A stretch of 35,904 nucleotides of DNA from Kribbella turkmenica (GCF_004348725.1 NZ_SMKR01000065.1:1-35904); one strand, 5' to 3'; shown: positions 8,083 through 16,635, counted from the first letter of the stretch. Notes: generated from the sequence alone by a model not told the origin. Numbers and translations: made by a program.

Positions 8083-9672
8083 ATGAGCATCTCGGACGAG
8101 TTCCACGTCTACGACACCACCCTGCGCGACGGCGCGCAGCAGGAGGGCTTGGCGCTGTCCGTGGCCGACAAGATCGCCATCGCGCAGCACCTGGACGACC
8201 TGGGAGTCGGCTTCATCGAGGGCGGCTGGCCGGGCGCGGTGCCGAAGGACACCGAGTTCTTCGAGCGGGCGCGGACCGAGCTGCACCTGCGGAACGCGAC
8301 GTTCGCCGCCTTCGGCGCGACCTGCAAGCCCGGGAGCGCAGCCGCGGACGACCAGCAGGTCGCGGCGCTGCGCGAGTCCGGCGCCGCGGTCGTCACACTC
8401 GTTGCCAAGAGCCACGACGCCCACGTCGAACGCGCCTTGCGTACGACGCTCGACGAGAACCTCCGGATGGTCATCGACACGGTCCGGCACCTGCGCGAGA
8501 ACGGCCAGCGGGTGTTCCTCGACACCGAGCACTTCTTCGACGGCTACCGCGCCAACCGTGCCTACGCGCTGGAGGTGGTCCGGGTAGCCGCCGAGGCCGG
8601 CGCCGACGTGGTCGCCTTGTGCGACACCAACGGTGGCACGCTGCCGCGCGAGTTGCAGGAGATCGTCCGCGACGTCCTCGAGTCCACCGGCGCACGTCTC
8701 GGCATCCATTGTCACAACGACGCCGGCTGCGCGGTGGCGAACTCGATCGCCGCCGTCGAGGCCGGCGTCACGCACGTCCAGGGCACAATCAACGGGTACG
8801 GCGAACGCACCGGCAACGCCGACCTGCTCGCGATCGTCGCGAACCTCGAGCTGAAGCGGTCGATGGAGCTGCTGCCACCGGGCCGGCTGGCGGAGTCGTT
8901 CCGGATCGCGCACGCGATCGCCGAAGTGACGAACGTGCCGCCGTCGACCCGGCAGCCGTACGTCGGTGTGTCCGCCTTCGCCCACAAGGCGGGGTTGCAC
9001 GCCAGTGCCATCAAGGTGGATCCGGACCTCTACCAGCACACCGATCCCGCCCTGGTGGGCAACGACATGCGGATGCTCGTCTCCGAGATGGCCGGCCGGG
9101 CGAGCGTCGAGCTGAAGGGCCGCGAGCTCGGGTTCGACCTCGGCAACGACCGCGAACTGGTCAGCCGGGTGACCGAGCGGGTCAAGGAGATGGAGGCCCG
9201 CGGGTACACCTTCGAGGCCGCGGACGCGTCGTTCGAGCTGCTGCTGACCGAGGAGGTCACCGGCCGCCGGGCCAGCTTCTTCGACGTGGAGTCCTGGCGG
9301 GTGATCACCGAGTCGCGCGCCGACGGCGAGGCGGTGTCGGAGTCGACCGTGAAACTGGTCGCGGCCGGAGAGCGGGAGATCGTCACCGGTGAGGGCAACG
9401 GCCCCGTGAACGCCCTCGACCACGCGCTGCGGACCGCGATCGAGCGGGCGTACCCGGTGGTGAACAAGTTCGAACTGGTCGACTACAAGGTCCGCATCCT
9501 CGACCAGGGCCACGGCACGGACGCGGTGATCAGAGTCCTCATCGAGACCGCGGACGGTGAGGGGTCCTGGGTGACGGTCGGAGTCGGCCACAACATCGTC
9601 GAGGCGTCCTGGGAGGCACTCGTCGACGGCGTCACCTACGGGCTGCTCCGCCACAAGGAGGCCGCCCGATGA
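8083..9672 (+). CDS. cimA: (R)-citramalate synthase (LeuA-like)
   Basis: It condenses acetyl-CoA and pyruvate to citramalate, giving a threonine-independent route to 2-oxobutyrate and isoleucine. The 529-residue protein has the DRE-TIM barrel first: DTTLRDGAQQEG at residues 10-21, His209 and His211 in GIHCHND as metal ligands, and NGYGERTGNADL. The C-terminal LeuA-type allosteric dimer domain spans about 395-525. The barrel sequence is of the actinobacterial citramalate-synthase/LeuA2 type rather than classic LeuA. The ATG at 8083 has GGAAGG at 8071-8076; longer in-frame starts run through the attenuator and are rejected. The next gene overlaps by four bases. Confidence 0.9.
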   Translation: MSISDEFHVYDTTLRDGAQQEGLALSVADKIAIAQHLDDLGVGFIEGGWPGAVPKDTEFFERARTELHLRNATFAAFGATCKPGSAAADDQQVAALRESGAAVVTLVAKSHDAHVERALRTTLDENLRMVIDTVRHLRENGQRVFLDTEHFFDGYRANRAYALEVVRVAAEAGADVVALCDTNGGTLPRELQEIVRDVLESTGARLGIHCHNDAGCAVANSIAAVEAGVTHVQGTINGYGERTGNADLLAIVANLELKRSMELLPPGRLAESFRIAHAIAEVTNVPPSTRQPYVGVSAFAHKAGLHASAIKVDPDLYQHTDPALVGNDMRMLVSEMAGRASVELKGRELGFDLGNDRELVSRVTERVKEMEARGYTFEAADASFELLLTEEVTGRRASFFDVESWRVITESRADGEAVSESTVKLVAAGEREIVTGEGNGPVNALDHALRTAIERAYPVVNKFELVDYKVRILDQGHGTDAVIRVLIETADGEGSWVTVGVGHNIVEASWEALVDGVTYGLLRHKEAAR

Positions 9673-9905
9673 GCCTGGTCGCGGTCGAACGCACTGTCAC
9701 CGTCTTCACCGCGCGCGTGGTCGAGACCGGCGGCCTGCTAGCGCGGATCGCCGTACTCCTCAACCCGTACGACGTCCGCGAGCTGTCGCTGTCGCTCGAC
9801 GACTGCACGCTGAGCATCACCGTCGAGGGCGACGGCTTCGACGCCGGCCGGGTCGCCGCCAGGCTGGCGAAGATCATCGGCGTGCTCGAGGTCGACTACC
9901 GCTGA
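9669..9905 (+). CDS. Stand-alone ACT-like small protein coupled to cimA
   Basis: A 78-residue protein whose pattern (VERTVTVFTARVVETGGLLARIAVLL, then a beta strand near ELSLSL and a final helix) resembles the ACT domain of acetolactate synthase small subunits (IlvN/IlvM), which bind branched-chain amino acids. Its ATG overlaps the cimA TGA as ATGA, so the two are likely made in proportion. No catalytic domain is attached. It could be a regulatory partner of CimA or of acetolactate synthase; both are inference. ACT assignment rests on pattern only. Confidence 0.75.
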   Translation: MSLVAVERTVTVFTARVVETGGLLARIAVLLNPYDVRELSLSLDDCTLSITVEGDGFDAGRVAARLAKIIGVLEVDYR

Positions 9906-10005
9906 TCCGTCGTCTCGAGGTCGAGAGCGAGCGCGGCGGTCCAGAAGAAGGTCCGCGCGGATCGCCTCAGCCGATTCGTCCTCGATCGGGCACCGCGCGT
10001 CATCG

Positions 10006-10302
10006 TCAGCGACTGACGCCAGGTGTGCGGTTCCCTCGCAGAGCCGGCAGTACGCCGCCGACCGGACTGTCCAACTGCGGGAGAAGGCCACGTGCCGCAA
10101 CTACGCCCAGAACGGTCGCCAGCACGCTCTTTGTCACCGAGAACACGTCCGAGACCGACGGCCCGCGGAGCTGCTCGTCGACGACGACCGAACCGCGAAC
10201 GACGACCTGCAGATGACTCGTACGCGCGTACGGCGGGTCGCTCGTCGCCGCGGCGAGCACCTCCCGCGCCGCGGCGAGGACGTCAGTGGGCATGGCGCGC
10301 AC
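10006..10302 (-). pseudogene. Remnant of serine beta-lactamase-like hydrolase
   Basis: Only about 98 codons are open, yet they match the N-terminal part of class C beta-lactamase-like hydrolases, including the SxxK motif (SVTK in VFSVTKSVLATVLG) and the following LDSPVGGVLPAL. Full members have 300 or more residues. Right after the stop, another frame reads SLTMTRGA, like the family's LLTMTRG segment, which suggests a frameshift near 10005-10015; the trace then fades towards 9906 and the rest is missing. Start may be GTG 10302 or ATG 10293. It lies 30 bases after nrdB, in the place where Streptomyces has the regulator nrdS. Confidence 0.7.
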
Positions 10303-10320
10303 CGCCGATCGGCAGTGCGC
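10297..10320 (-). terminator. Hairpin after nrdB
   Basis: GCGCACTGCC (minus strand) pairs with GGCGGTGCGC around GATC, with one U-G pair in the RNA. It starts 13 bases past the nrdB stop. There is no T-run, so termination strength is uncertain. Confidence 0.45.
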
Positions 10321-10332
10321 GCCACCTGTCCA

Positions 10333-11400
10333 TCAGTCCCAACTCAGTCCGCTCGACGACTGGTACTCGATCACGCGGGTCTCGAAGAAGTTCTTCTCCT
10401 TCTTCAGGTCCATCACCTCCGACATCCAGCCGAACGGGTTCCGGGTCTCGCCGAAGATCGGGGCGAGACCGATCTGCTCGGCGCGGCGGTCGGTGATGAA
10501 GTGCATGTACTGCTCGCACAGCTCCGCCGTCAGCCCGAGCATGCCGTTCGGCATCGTCGCACGCCCGTAGGCCACCTCGAGCTCACAGGCCTCGGTCAGC
10601 ATCTGCCGCACCTCGGCCTGGAAGGCGGCCGTCCACAGGTGCGGGTTCTCCTGCCTGATCTGGTTGATGCAGTCGATGCCGAAGTTCAGGTGGATCGACT
10701 CGTCCCGCAAGATGTACTGGTACTGCTCGGCGATCCCGACCATCTTGTTCCGCCGCCCGAGCGACAGGATCTGCGCGAACCCGGTGTAGAACCACATCCC
10801 CTCGAACACCACGTAGAACGCGATCAGGTCGCGCAGGAACGCGGTGTCGGCCTCGGGCGTGCCGGTCCGGAAATCCGGATCCTCCAGGTGCTGGGTGTAC
10901 TTCAGCGCCCAGGCGTCCTTGTCCGAGATCGACGGGACCTCGCGGTACATGTTGAACAACTCGCCCTCGTCCAGGCCGAGCGACGTACAGATGTACTGGA
11001 AGGTGTGCGTGTGCACGGCCTCCTCGAAGGCCTGGCGCAGGAGGTACTGCCGGCATTCGGGGTTGGTCAGCTGCCGGTACACGGCCAGCACGATGTTGTT
11101 CGCGACCAGGGACTCCGCGGTGGCGAAGAAGCCGAGGTTGCGCTTCAGCATCATCCGCTCGTCCTCGGTCAGGCCGTCGCGGGCTTCCGATGGACGCCGC
11201 CACAGGGCTATGTCGGCCTGCATGGACACCTCGGTCGGCATCCAGTGGTTGTTGCACCCGGCCAGGTACTTGTCCCATGCCCAGCGGTACTTCAGCGGCA
11301 GCAACTGGTTGACGTCGGCGCGGGCGTTGATCATCGCCTTGTCGTCGACGTGCACCCGGTCCGCGCCGAGCGCGATCTCACCCAGTCCGGTCGTCGTCAC
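10333..11400 (-). CDS. nrdB: Ribonucleotide reductase R2 subunit, class Ic type
   Basis: The small subunit houses the metal site that starts the radical for deoxyribonucleotide synthesis by NrdA. The 355-residue ferritin-like helical protein has metal ligands Glu96 (ATAESL), Glu127 and His130 (FEEAVH), the FEGMWF glutamate, and RDESIH. Where most R2 proteins have the radical tyrosine four residues after the first His, this one has Phe134 (EAVHTHTF), and the first ligand is Glu and not Asp. Both are features of the Chlamydia-type class Ic Mn/Fe enzyme. Start: GTG at 11400 overlaps the nrdA TGA as GTGA; the longer frame to 11436 lies inside nrdA. Confidence 0.95.
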   Translation of the reverse strand: MTTTGLGEIALGADRVHVDDKAMINARADVNQLLPLKYRWAWDKYLAGCNNHWMPTEVSMQADIALWRRPSEARDGLTEDERMMLKRNLGFFATAESLVANNIVLAVYRQLTNPECRQYLLRQAFEEAVHTHTFQYICTSLGLDEGELFNMYREVPSISDKDAWALKYTQHLEDPDFRTGTPEADTAFLRDLIAFYVVFEGMWFYTGFAQILSLGRRNKMVGIAEQYQYILRDESIHLNFGIDCINQIRQENPHLWTAAFQAEVRQMLTEACELEVAYGRATMPNGMLGLTAELCEQYMHFITDRRAEQIGLAPIFGETRNPFGWMSEVMDLKKEKNFFETRVIEYQSSSGLSWD

Positions 11401-14216
11401 TGGCAGGCCTCGCAGTCGGGGTCGTCGAGGGAGCACACGGCTCCGGTCGGCTCGGGCAGGGCAACGGGTACGGCGTTGAGCCGACCGTCAGTGCCCTTCA
11501 GCGTGGACTTCTCCACGTGGGTCGCTGACTGGGAACGCAGGTAATAAGTCGTCTTGAGGCCATGACGCCATGCCGACCGGTACAGCTCGTCGAGCGCCCG
11601 CCCCGACGGCGCGGACATGTACAGGTTCAGCGACTGCGCCTGGTCGATCCACTTCTGCCGCCGCGACGCGGCCTGCACCAGCCACTGCGGGTCGATCTCG
11701 AACGCGGTCGCGTACAGCTCCCGCAGGTCGGCGGGCATCCGCTCGATCCCGGTCAGGATGCCGTCGTGGTACTTCAGGTCCGAGACCATCACCTGGTCCC
11801 AGAGCCCGCGTGCCTTCAGGTCGGCGACCAGATACGGGTTCGCCACGGTGAACTCGCCGGACATGTTCGATTTCACGAACAGGTTGCTGTACGCCGGCTC
11901 GATCGACTGGCTGACTCCGCAGATGTTGGAGATCGTCGCGGTCGGCGCGATCGCCATCACGTTGGAGTTCCGCATCCCGTGCCGAAGCACCTTCGCCCGC
12001 AGTGTGTGCCAGTCGAGCTGCTTGCCCTGGTCAACGATCACGTCGCCGTTCCGGGCGGTTCGCAGCAGCTCGAGCGAGTCGATCGGCAGAATCCCCTGGC
12101 TCCACAGCGAACCGTCGTACGACGAGTAGCGGCCACGCTCGGCGGCGAGGTCGCTGGACGCCTCGATCGCGTGGTAGCTGATCTGCTCCATCGAGCTGTC
12201 GGCGAACGCGACCGCCGCGTCCGAGGAGTACGGGATCCGCAGCGCGAACAGCGCGTCGGCGAAGCCCATCAGCCCGAGACCGACCGGGCGGTGCCGCTGG
12301 TTGGCACGCTCGGACTCCGGCGTGGTGTAGAAGTTCACGTCGATGACGTTGTCGAGCATCCGGACCGCCGTCTTGACGGTGTCGCGGAGCAGGTCGGCGT
12401 CCAGGCCGCCGCCGGTCAGGTGCGCGACCAGGTTGACCGAGCCGAGGTTGCAGACGGCCGTCTCGTCGACGGTCGTGTTCAGGGTGATCTCGGTGCACAG
12501 GTTCGACGAGTGGACCACGCCGTCGTGCTGCTGCGGCGACCGCAGGTTGCAGGCGTCCTTGAAGGTGATCCACGGGTGCCCGGTCTCGAACAGCACGGTC
12601 AGCATCCGCCGCCACAGCTCGACCGCGCGGACCCGCCGGAACACCCTGATCTCACCGCGGTCCGCGGCATCCTCGTATCGCTGGTAGGCCTCGGCGAACT
12701 CGGCGCCGTACAGATCGTGCAGGTCGGGGACCTCGTCCGGGGAGAAGAGCGTCCACCGGCCGTCCGCCTCGACCCGCTGCATGAACAGGTCGGGCACCCA
12801 GTTCGCCGTGTTCATGTCGTGGGTCCGGCGGCGCTCGTCACCGGTGTTCTTGCGGAGGTCGAGGAACTCCTCGATGTCGATGTGCCAGGTCTCGAGGTAG
12901 GCGCAGACCGCCCCCTTGCGCTTGCCGCCCTGGTTGACCGCGACCGCGGTGTCGTTCACGATCTTCAGGAACGGTACGACGCCCTGCGACTCCCCGTTGG
13001 TCCCGCGGATCTTGGCACCGATCCCACGCACCGGCGTCCAGTCGTTGCCGAGGCCGCCGGAGTACTTGGCGAGCAGGGCGTTGTTGCGGATCTTGGTGAA
13101 GATGCCGGCGAGGTCGTCCTCGACCGTGGTCAGGAAGCACGACGACAGCTGCGGCCGGGTGGTGCCGGAGTTGAACAGCGTCGGCGTCGACGACATGAAC
13201 CGGAACGAGCTGAGCAGCTCGTAGAACTCGATCGCCCGCGCCTCCCGGTCGTCCTCGCGCAGCGCCATCCCCATCGCGACCCGGAGGAAGAACACCTGCG
13301 GCAACTCGTACCGGATCTTGTCGATGTGCAGCAGGTACCGGTCGTACAGCGTCTGCAGGCCGAGGAACGCGAAGTCCAGGTCCCGCTCCGGCCGGATCGC
13401 CGCGGCGAGTCTGGTCAGGTCGAACTGCGCCAGCTCAGGGTCGAGCTGCCCCGCCTCGATCCCGGTCCGGATGTACTCCGGGAAGTACGCCGGGTACGCG
13501 GTGGTCATGTCGGCCTGGCTCGCCTGGCGGGGCTCACCATGGACGCGGCCGAGCGCCTCGCGGCGGATCTGGTCCAGCAGCAGCCGGGACGCGGCGATGC
13601 TGTACTGCGGCTCGGTCTCCACGCACGACCGGGCGGCCATCACCAGCGCCAGCTCCACCTCGTGCTGCGCCATGCCGTCGTAGCAGGAGCCGAGGGTCTC
13701 GTCGAGGATGAGCTCGGGGTCGACCGCCTCCAGGCCGTCGGCCGCCTCGGCGACGATCACTCGCAGCCGGTCCACGTCGAGCGCGGCCGAGCTGCCGTCG
13801 GCGGCGCGGACCGAGATCGCCGGCTTGTCGACGATGCCGGCCGGGTCGGCAGGGGTGCGGGCCTTGGCGCGCTCCTCGCGGTAGAGGACGTACGCACGGG
13901 CGACCTGGTGCTCACCGGCGCGCATCAGCGCCAGCTCGACCTGGTCCTGGATGTCCTCGACCTGCACGCTGCGGCGGGCGTCACCGCGGCTGGTGAGGGC
14001 CTCGACGACCCGGCCGGTCAGGTCGGCCACCAGGTCCCGGACCCGGTGGGTCGTGCCGGCCTCGGCACCTTCGACGGCGAGGAACGCCTTGGTCATGGCG
14101 ACGGCGATCTTCGACTGGTCGAACGCCGTACTGCTGCCGTCGCGGCGGACGACGGTCAGCTCGATCGACCTGGACGGCAGGTCGGCCGCCGGTCGTGATG
14201 AGGAAGTGACGGTCAC
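11397..14216 (-). CDS. nrdA: Ribonucleotide reductase large subunit
   Basis: It reduces ribonucleoside diphosphates to deoxy forms. The 939-residue protein is long for the family because it carries an ATP-cone (about 18-115) and a second ATP-cone-like segment (about 135-235) before the ten-stranded barrel. Catalytic marks: Cys360 (SSCFLTT) and Cys589 (AVCNLGS) as the reducing pair, Cys574 and Glu576 in NLCTEI as thiyl radical site, the Tyr pair in TTYYLRSQS for radical transfer, and Cys935/Cys938 (CEACQ) at the C-terminus for reactivation. GTG at 14216 is chosen, with GGAAAG at 14226-14231; the longer open frame upstream is the riboswitch leader. Confidence 0.95.
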   Translation of the reverse strand: MTVTSSSRPAADLPSRSIELTVVRRDGSSTAFDQSKIAVAMTKAFLAVEGAEAGTTHRVRDLVADLTGRVVEALTSRGDARRSVQVEDIQDQVELALMRAGEHQVARAYVLYREERAKARTPADPAGIVDKPAISVRAADGSSAALDVDRLRVIVAEAADGLEAVDPELILDETLGSCYDGMAQHEVELALVMAARSCVETEPQYSIAASRLLLDQIRREALGRVHGEPRQASQADMTTAYPAYFPEYIRTGIEAGQLDPELAQFDLTRLAAAIRPERDLDFAFLGLQTLYDRYLLHIDKIRYELPQVFFLRVAMGMALREDDREARAIEFYELLSSFRFMSSTPTLFNSGTTRPQLSSCFLTTVEDDLAGIFTKIRNNALLAKYSGGLGNDWTPVRGIGAKIRGTNGESQGVVPFLKIVNDTAVAVNQGGKRKGAVCAYLETWHIDIEEFLDLRKNTGDERRRTHDMNTANWVPDLFMQRVEADGRWTLFSPDEVPDLHDLYGAEFAEAYQRYEDAADRGEIRVFRRVRAVELWRRMLTVLFETGHPWITFKDACNLRSPQQHDGVVHSSNLCTEITLNTTVDETAVCNLGSVNLVAHLTGGGLDADLLRDTVKTAVRMLDNVIDVNFYTTPESERANQRHRPVGLGLMGFADALFALRIPYSSDAAVAFADSSMEQISYHAIEASSDLAAERGRYSSYDGSLWSQGILPIDSLELLRTARNGDVIVDQGKQLDWHTLRAKVLRHGMRNSNVMAIAPTATISNICGVSQSIEPAYSNLFVKSNMSGEFTVANPYLVADLKARGLWDQVMVSDLKYHDGILTGIERMPADLRELYATAFEIDPQWLVQAASRRQKWIDQAQSLNLYMSAPSGRALDELYRSAWRHGLKTTYYLRSQSATHVEKSTLKGTDGRLNAVPVALPEPTGAVCSLDDPDCEACQ

Positions 14217-14250
14217 AGATGCTCTTTCCACGCGAGTTCGGAGGCCCGCG

Positions 14251-14330
14251 CCTCGAGGGCGGAGAGTGTGACGGGACAGTCGGCACCGGCCGGGATCACC
14301 GCTGTCACGCCCTGCGACCCGCCCTCGAGG
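14251..14330 (-). promoter_or_regulatory. Long inverted repeat between riboswitch and nrdA
   Basis: CCTCGAGGGCGG (14251-14262) is a perfect 12-bp inverted repeat of 14319-14330, 56 bases apart, with inner complementary pieces (GTGAC/GTCAC). It lies between the cobalamin aptamer and the nrdA ribosome binding site, the expected place of the expression platform. No T-run follows, so control may be translational or Rho-linked; inference. Confidence 0.5.
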
Positions 14331-14339
14331 TCTCGGACC

Positions 14340-14360
14340 GCGTGCACCGGCGGTGCACGC
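14340..14360 (-). other. Hairpin abutting the cobalamin riboswitch
   Basis: GCGTGCACC (14340-14348) pairs perfectly with GGTGCACGC (14352-14360), a nine-bp stem with a three-base loop directly 3' of the aptamer in the minus-strand RNA. Confidence 0.55.
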
Positions 14361-14460
14361 GCCGGTGGCAGGTATCCGGACTCGCGGACGTCTTCCGCTC
14401 ACCGTTGCGGGGCAGCTCCGGATTCGCACCGGATTCCCCTGTTGCCTCGACGTCACCCAC
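14360..14460 (-). ncRNA. Cobalamin riboswitch controlling nrdAB
   Basis: Read on the minus strand, the leader holds the conserved cobalamin aptamer blocks in order: an AACAGGGGAATCCGGTG segment, GAATCCGGAGCTGCCCCGC, then TGAGCGG and GAGTCCGGATACCTGCC (14367-14383). GGGTG and CACC at the two edges can close the structure. Cobalamin riboswitches in front of nrdAB operons are established in Streptomyces, where B12 lets the class II reductase take over and the class I genes are turned off. Exact edges are approximate. Confidence 0.93.
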
Positions 14461-14470
14461 ATCTTGTGGT
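14455..14470 (-). promoter_or_regulatory. NrdR-like box in the nrdA leader
   Basis: ACCCACATCTTGTGGT is a near-palindrome similar to the NrdR consensus (core CACAAGATGTGG on the minus strand) and to the two boxes further upstream. It starts 61 bases from the nearest one and lies at the 5' edge of the riboswitch, probably inside the transcript. Confidence 0.4.
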
Positions 14471-14500
14471 GTTGGTGACTCCGAACCACCAGCTGTAGTG

Positions 14501-14506
14501 ATGCTA
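14501..14506 (-). promoter_or_regulatory. Candidate -10 box of nrdA
   Basis: TAGCAT on the minus strand, about 40 bases before the riboswitch core and just downstream of an NrdR-like box. No consensus -35, as would suit a repressor-controlled promoter. Confidence 0.4.
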
Positions 14507-14515
14507 GGTGGCCGA

Positions 14516-14563
14516 TCCGACATTTTGTGGCAACGCCACGCGGCGTGTCGCACATCTTGTCGT
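14516..14563 (-). promoter_or_regulatory. Tandem NrdR-like boxes upstream of nrdA
   Basis: Two 16-base elements, TCCGACATTTTGTGGC (14516-14531) and TCGCACATCTTGTCGT (14548-14563), share ACATYTTGT and are 32 bases apart start to start, about three helical turns. That is the usual spacing of paired NrdR boxes. The first overlaps the -35 region of the putative nrdA promoter. NrdR itself is not in the window. Confidence 0.6.
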
Positions 14564-14580
14564 CTCGGGTCACGCCGACC

Positions 14581-15162
14581 TCAGGCCGCCGCCGCGTAGA
14601 GGTCCTGCAGCGTCATGATCTCCGAGCCGTGGTGGATCAGCTCGCGGTTCAGCCGCAGTACGACGTGGCCGAAGGGCTCGGCGGCGTCGAGCTCGGTCGC
14701 CTGGCTGAGGCCGACCGTCGTCACCTGCTCCTCGTCCAGGGCAGCGATCGACTCCTGCCAAGCGTCCACCCAGTGCGTCAGCCAGGCGACCGCGTCGCGG
14801 GCGTTGCCGTGCAGGGTGATGTCGGCCCGGCCCTGGCGGCGCTCGCCGAACGTCCACTCCCAGCGCTCGAAGAACTGCTCGGTCAGGTGCGCGATCAGCC
14901 AGGCGATCGTGCGCGGACCGCGATGGTCCGGCTCGTCGGGCCACTGGGCGACCCACTCCCCGGAGCCGAGTGAGCGGAACCGGCCGGTGTGGTGCCGCCG
15001 GACGACGGTCAGCGCCCCGCCGCCCGGCTGCCAGAAGTACTGCTCGTCGGTCAGCTCGGCGAGCCGGCCGGACAACACCATCCAGCTGAAGCCGAGCTGG
15101 CCGCGGACCATCGCCATCGCCGACGGGCGGTGCAGGATGTCCCAGTCGAAGGGCTCCGGCAT
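14581..15162 (-). CDS. DinB-family protein
   Basis: A 193-residue protein of the DinB/YfiT-like four-helix bundle group (DinB_2 pattern): an N-terminal helix after FDWDILHRP, HLTEQFFERWEWTFGERR in the middle and NRELIHHGSEIMTLQDLYA near the end, with His residues placed for a metal site. Members include thiol-dependent transferases and damage-inducible proteins of unknown activity. ATG at 15162 is chosen because a perfect SOS-box palindrome lies at 15201-15216, inside the longer open frame that starts at 15246; GTG 15174 is also possible. It precedes the nrdA control region on the same strand. Confidence 0.75.
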   Translation of the reverse strand: MPEPFDWDILHRPSAMAMVRGQLGFSWMVLSGRLAELTDEQYFWQPGGGALTVVRRHHTGRFRSLGSGEWVAQWPDEPDHRGPRTIAWLIAHLTEQFFERWEWTFGERRQGRADITLHGNARDAVAWLTHWVDAWQESIAALDEEQVTTVGLSQATELDAAEPFGHVVLRLNRELIHHGSEIMTLQDLYAAAA

Positions 15163-15200
15163 CACTCTCTTCACGCTCCCGGTCGAGATTTGCAGCAGGA

Positions 15201-15216
15201 TCGAACATGTGTTCGA
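15201..15216 (-). promoter_or_regulatory. LexA (SOS) box before the DinB-family gene
   Basis: TCGAACATGTGTTCGA fits the actinobacterial LexA site TCGAAC-N4-GTTCGA without mismatch. It lies 38 bases before the DinB-family ATG, in the 80-base gap after the fic gene. Confidence 0.8.
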
Positions 15217-15242
15217 ATTGTTGCCCGACGGGGAGGAGAAAG

Positions 15243-16517
15243 TCAATGACGACGGCGTGTTGGTACTGGTCTCGACGGTACGGGTCTGCTAGGCGGTTCG
15301 ATCCTGGTGTCGGCCGCCGGGCTGGCGAAGCGGCGTTCCAGCAGGGTGAAGGCGTCGATCAGTTCGGGCGCCTCGTAGATCCGGTTCCGTCGACCGTCGG
15401 TGACCTCGCGCAGTACGCGGGCTTCGACCAGTCGGGCCAGCGCCTGGTTGGCGGCCTGTTGCGACCGGTCGATCAGCCGGGCCGCGCCGGCCAGGGTGAG
15501 CACCGGCGCGGCAGGCAGCGTCTCGATCAGCAGTTCGACCGCCGACCCCGCCCGGACCGGCGCCGCGCGTTCACGCCAGGCGTCCTTGAGGTCGGCCGCG
15601 GCCCGTTCGAAGCCGGCCGCCTCGGCGGTGGCGTGACTGCAGGCGGCGGCGAACAGGAGCAGCCACTGGTTGGCTGCCGTCCGCGCCCGCGGACCCGTCG
15701 GCTTGCCGACGTGGCGGAACGCCGTGAGGGCCTCGACGTACTGGGCGGCGTGCGTGGCGAGCGACAGCGACACCGGCGGGACGGTGCGCTGGACCAGACC
15801 GTCCGCCCGGAGGATGAGGTGAATCAACGCCCGCCCGGTCCGGCCGTTGCCGTCGGCAAACGGATGGACGGACTCGAACTGGGCGTGCGCGATCGCCGTC
15901 TTCGCCAGCACCGGCAGCCGGGACTCGCGGACGAACGTCATCAGATCGGCCAGCAGTTCGGGAATCAGATGCGCCGGCGGTGGGACGTAGTAGGCCTCGG
16001 CGGGGGACCGGCCGCCGATCCAGTTCTGCAAGTAGCGGATCTCGCCGCCGAGCTCGGGGTTCGGCGAGTGGGCCATCAGCCGGCGGTGCGCCTCCAGCAG
16101 ATGCTCGATCTCGAGCTTGTCGCCGGCCTGGACGGACTCGGTCACCCAGGTCATCGCGTCGACCGCGCCGAGCACCTCTTCGGCGGTGACGTCCTGCTGC
16201 CGCTCCCGCAGTACTTCGGCCTTCAGCAAGCGGCGTGCGCCGACGACCAGGCCCTCGATCTGCGACGAGCCCACCGCTTCGGCCCGGAGCAGCAGTCGCG
16301 CCAGCGCCTCGCTGTTCGTCAGGACGGCGGCCGTCGCGTCGAGCCGGCCGAGATCCCCGGCCGCGTCCTCCAACGCGGCCAGCACCTCGTCGCTCAGGTC
16401 GAACGCCCGCCCGGTCAGCGGATCCGGGAAGTACAGCTCGTACGAACCGCCCAGCCGCTCCGCCCGGGTGAACCCGTCCGGATGCCCGGGCCACCGGTGC
16501 AACTCCACCCGCGCCAT
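15243..16517 (-). CDS. Fic-domain protein with inhibitory motif and wHTH tail
   Basis: A 424-residue Fic (probably AMP-transferring) protein. An N-terminal helix carries the inhibitory motif S-x-x-x-E-G at residues 84-89 (SSQIEG), as in class II Fic enzymes, where Glu88 would block ATP until relieved. The catalytic loop is HPFADGNGRTGR at 218-229, fully conserved. The C-terminal third (about 320-400) looks like a winged helix and the end is a Pro/Arg-rich tail with a repeated PSRPV. The target protein is unknown. ATG at 16517 has AAGGAAGGG upstream at good spacing; GTG 16523 is too close to it. No separate antitoxin gene is adjacent. Confidence 0.92.
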   Translation of the reverse strand: MARVELHRWPGHPDGFTRAERLGGSYELYFPDPLTGRAFDLSDEVLAALEDAAGDLGRLDATAAVLTNSEALARLLLRAEAVGSSQIEGLVVGARRLLKAEVLRERQQDVTAEEVLGAVDAMTWVTESVQAGDKLEIEHLLEAHRRLMAHSPNPELGGEIRYLQNWIGGRSPAEAYYVPPPAHLIPELLADLMTFVRESRLPVLAKTAIAHAQFESVHPFADGNGRTGRALIHLILRADGLVQRTVPPVSLSLATHAAQYVEALTAFRHVGKPTGPRARTAANQWLLLFAAACSHATAEAAGFERAAADLKDAWRERAAPVRAGSAVELLIETLPAAPVLTLAGAARLIDRSQQAANQALARLVEARVLREVTDGRRNRIYEAPELIDAFTLLERRFASPAADTRIEPPSRPVPSRPVPTRRRH

Positions 16518-16535
16518 GATCACGTCCCTTCCTTG

Positions 16536-16560
16536 TTCAAGCTTACGTCACAATCTTGAA
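16536..16560. promoter_or_regulatory. Dyad in the fic/methyltransferase divergent promoter region
   Basis: TTCAAG (16536-16541) and CTTGAA (16555-16560) form an inverted repeat with a 13-base gap in locally AT-rich DNA between divergent genes. It may be an operator, possibly for the Fic protein's own winged-helix tail; inference. Confidence 0.35.
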
Positions 16561-16635
16561 TATGGCGTGACCGTGGTGTGGACCTGGGATTGGGCAGACT
16601 GGGTGGTCGCTCTAGGTGGAGGGACTGAGGCGCCG

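Noticed and set aside
10213..11544. A 443-codon plus-strand frame opposite nrdB
   Set aside because: Shadow frame with no domain pattern; nrdB is unambiguous.
11562..14198. An 878-codon plus-strand open frame opposite nrdA
   Set aside because: Composition is Arg/Val/Leu/Gly-rich nonsense typical of antisense frames in GC-rich DNA; nrdA on the minus strand has complete catalytic motifs.
14217..14573. Longer nrdA reading frame (to 14573)
   Set aside because: This stretch is the cobalamin riboswitch and the NrdR-like box region; similarity to NrdA starts downstream of 14216.
15163..15246. Longer start of the DinB-family gene
   Set aside because: It would place the LexA box within the coding sequence and the added residues do not look like the family.
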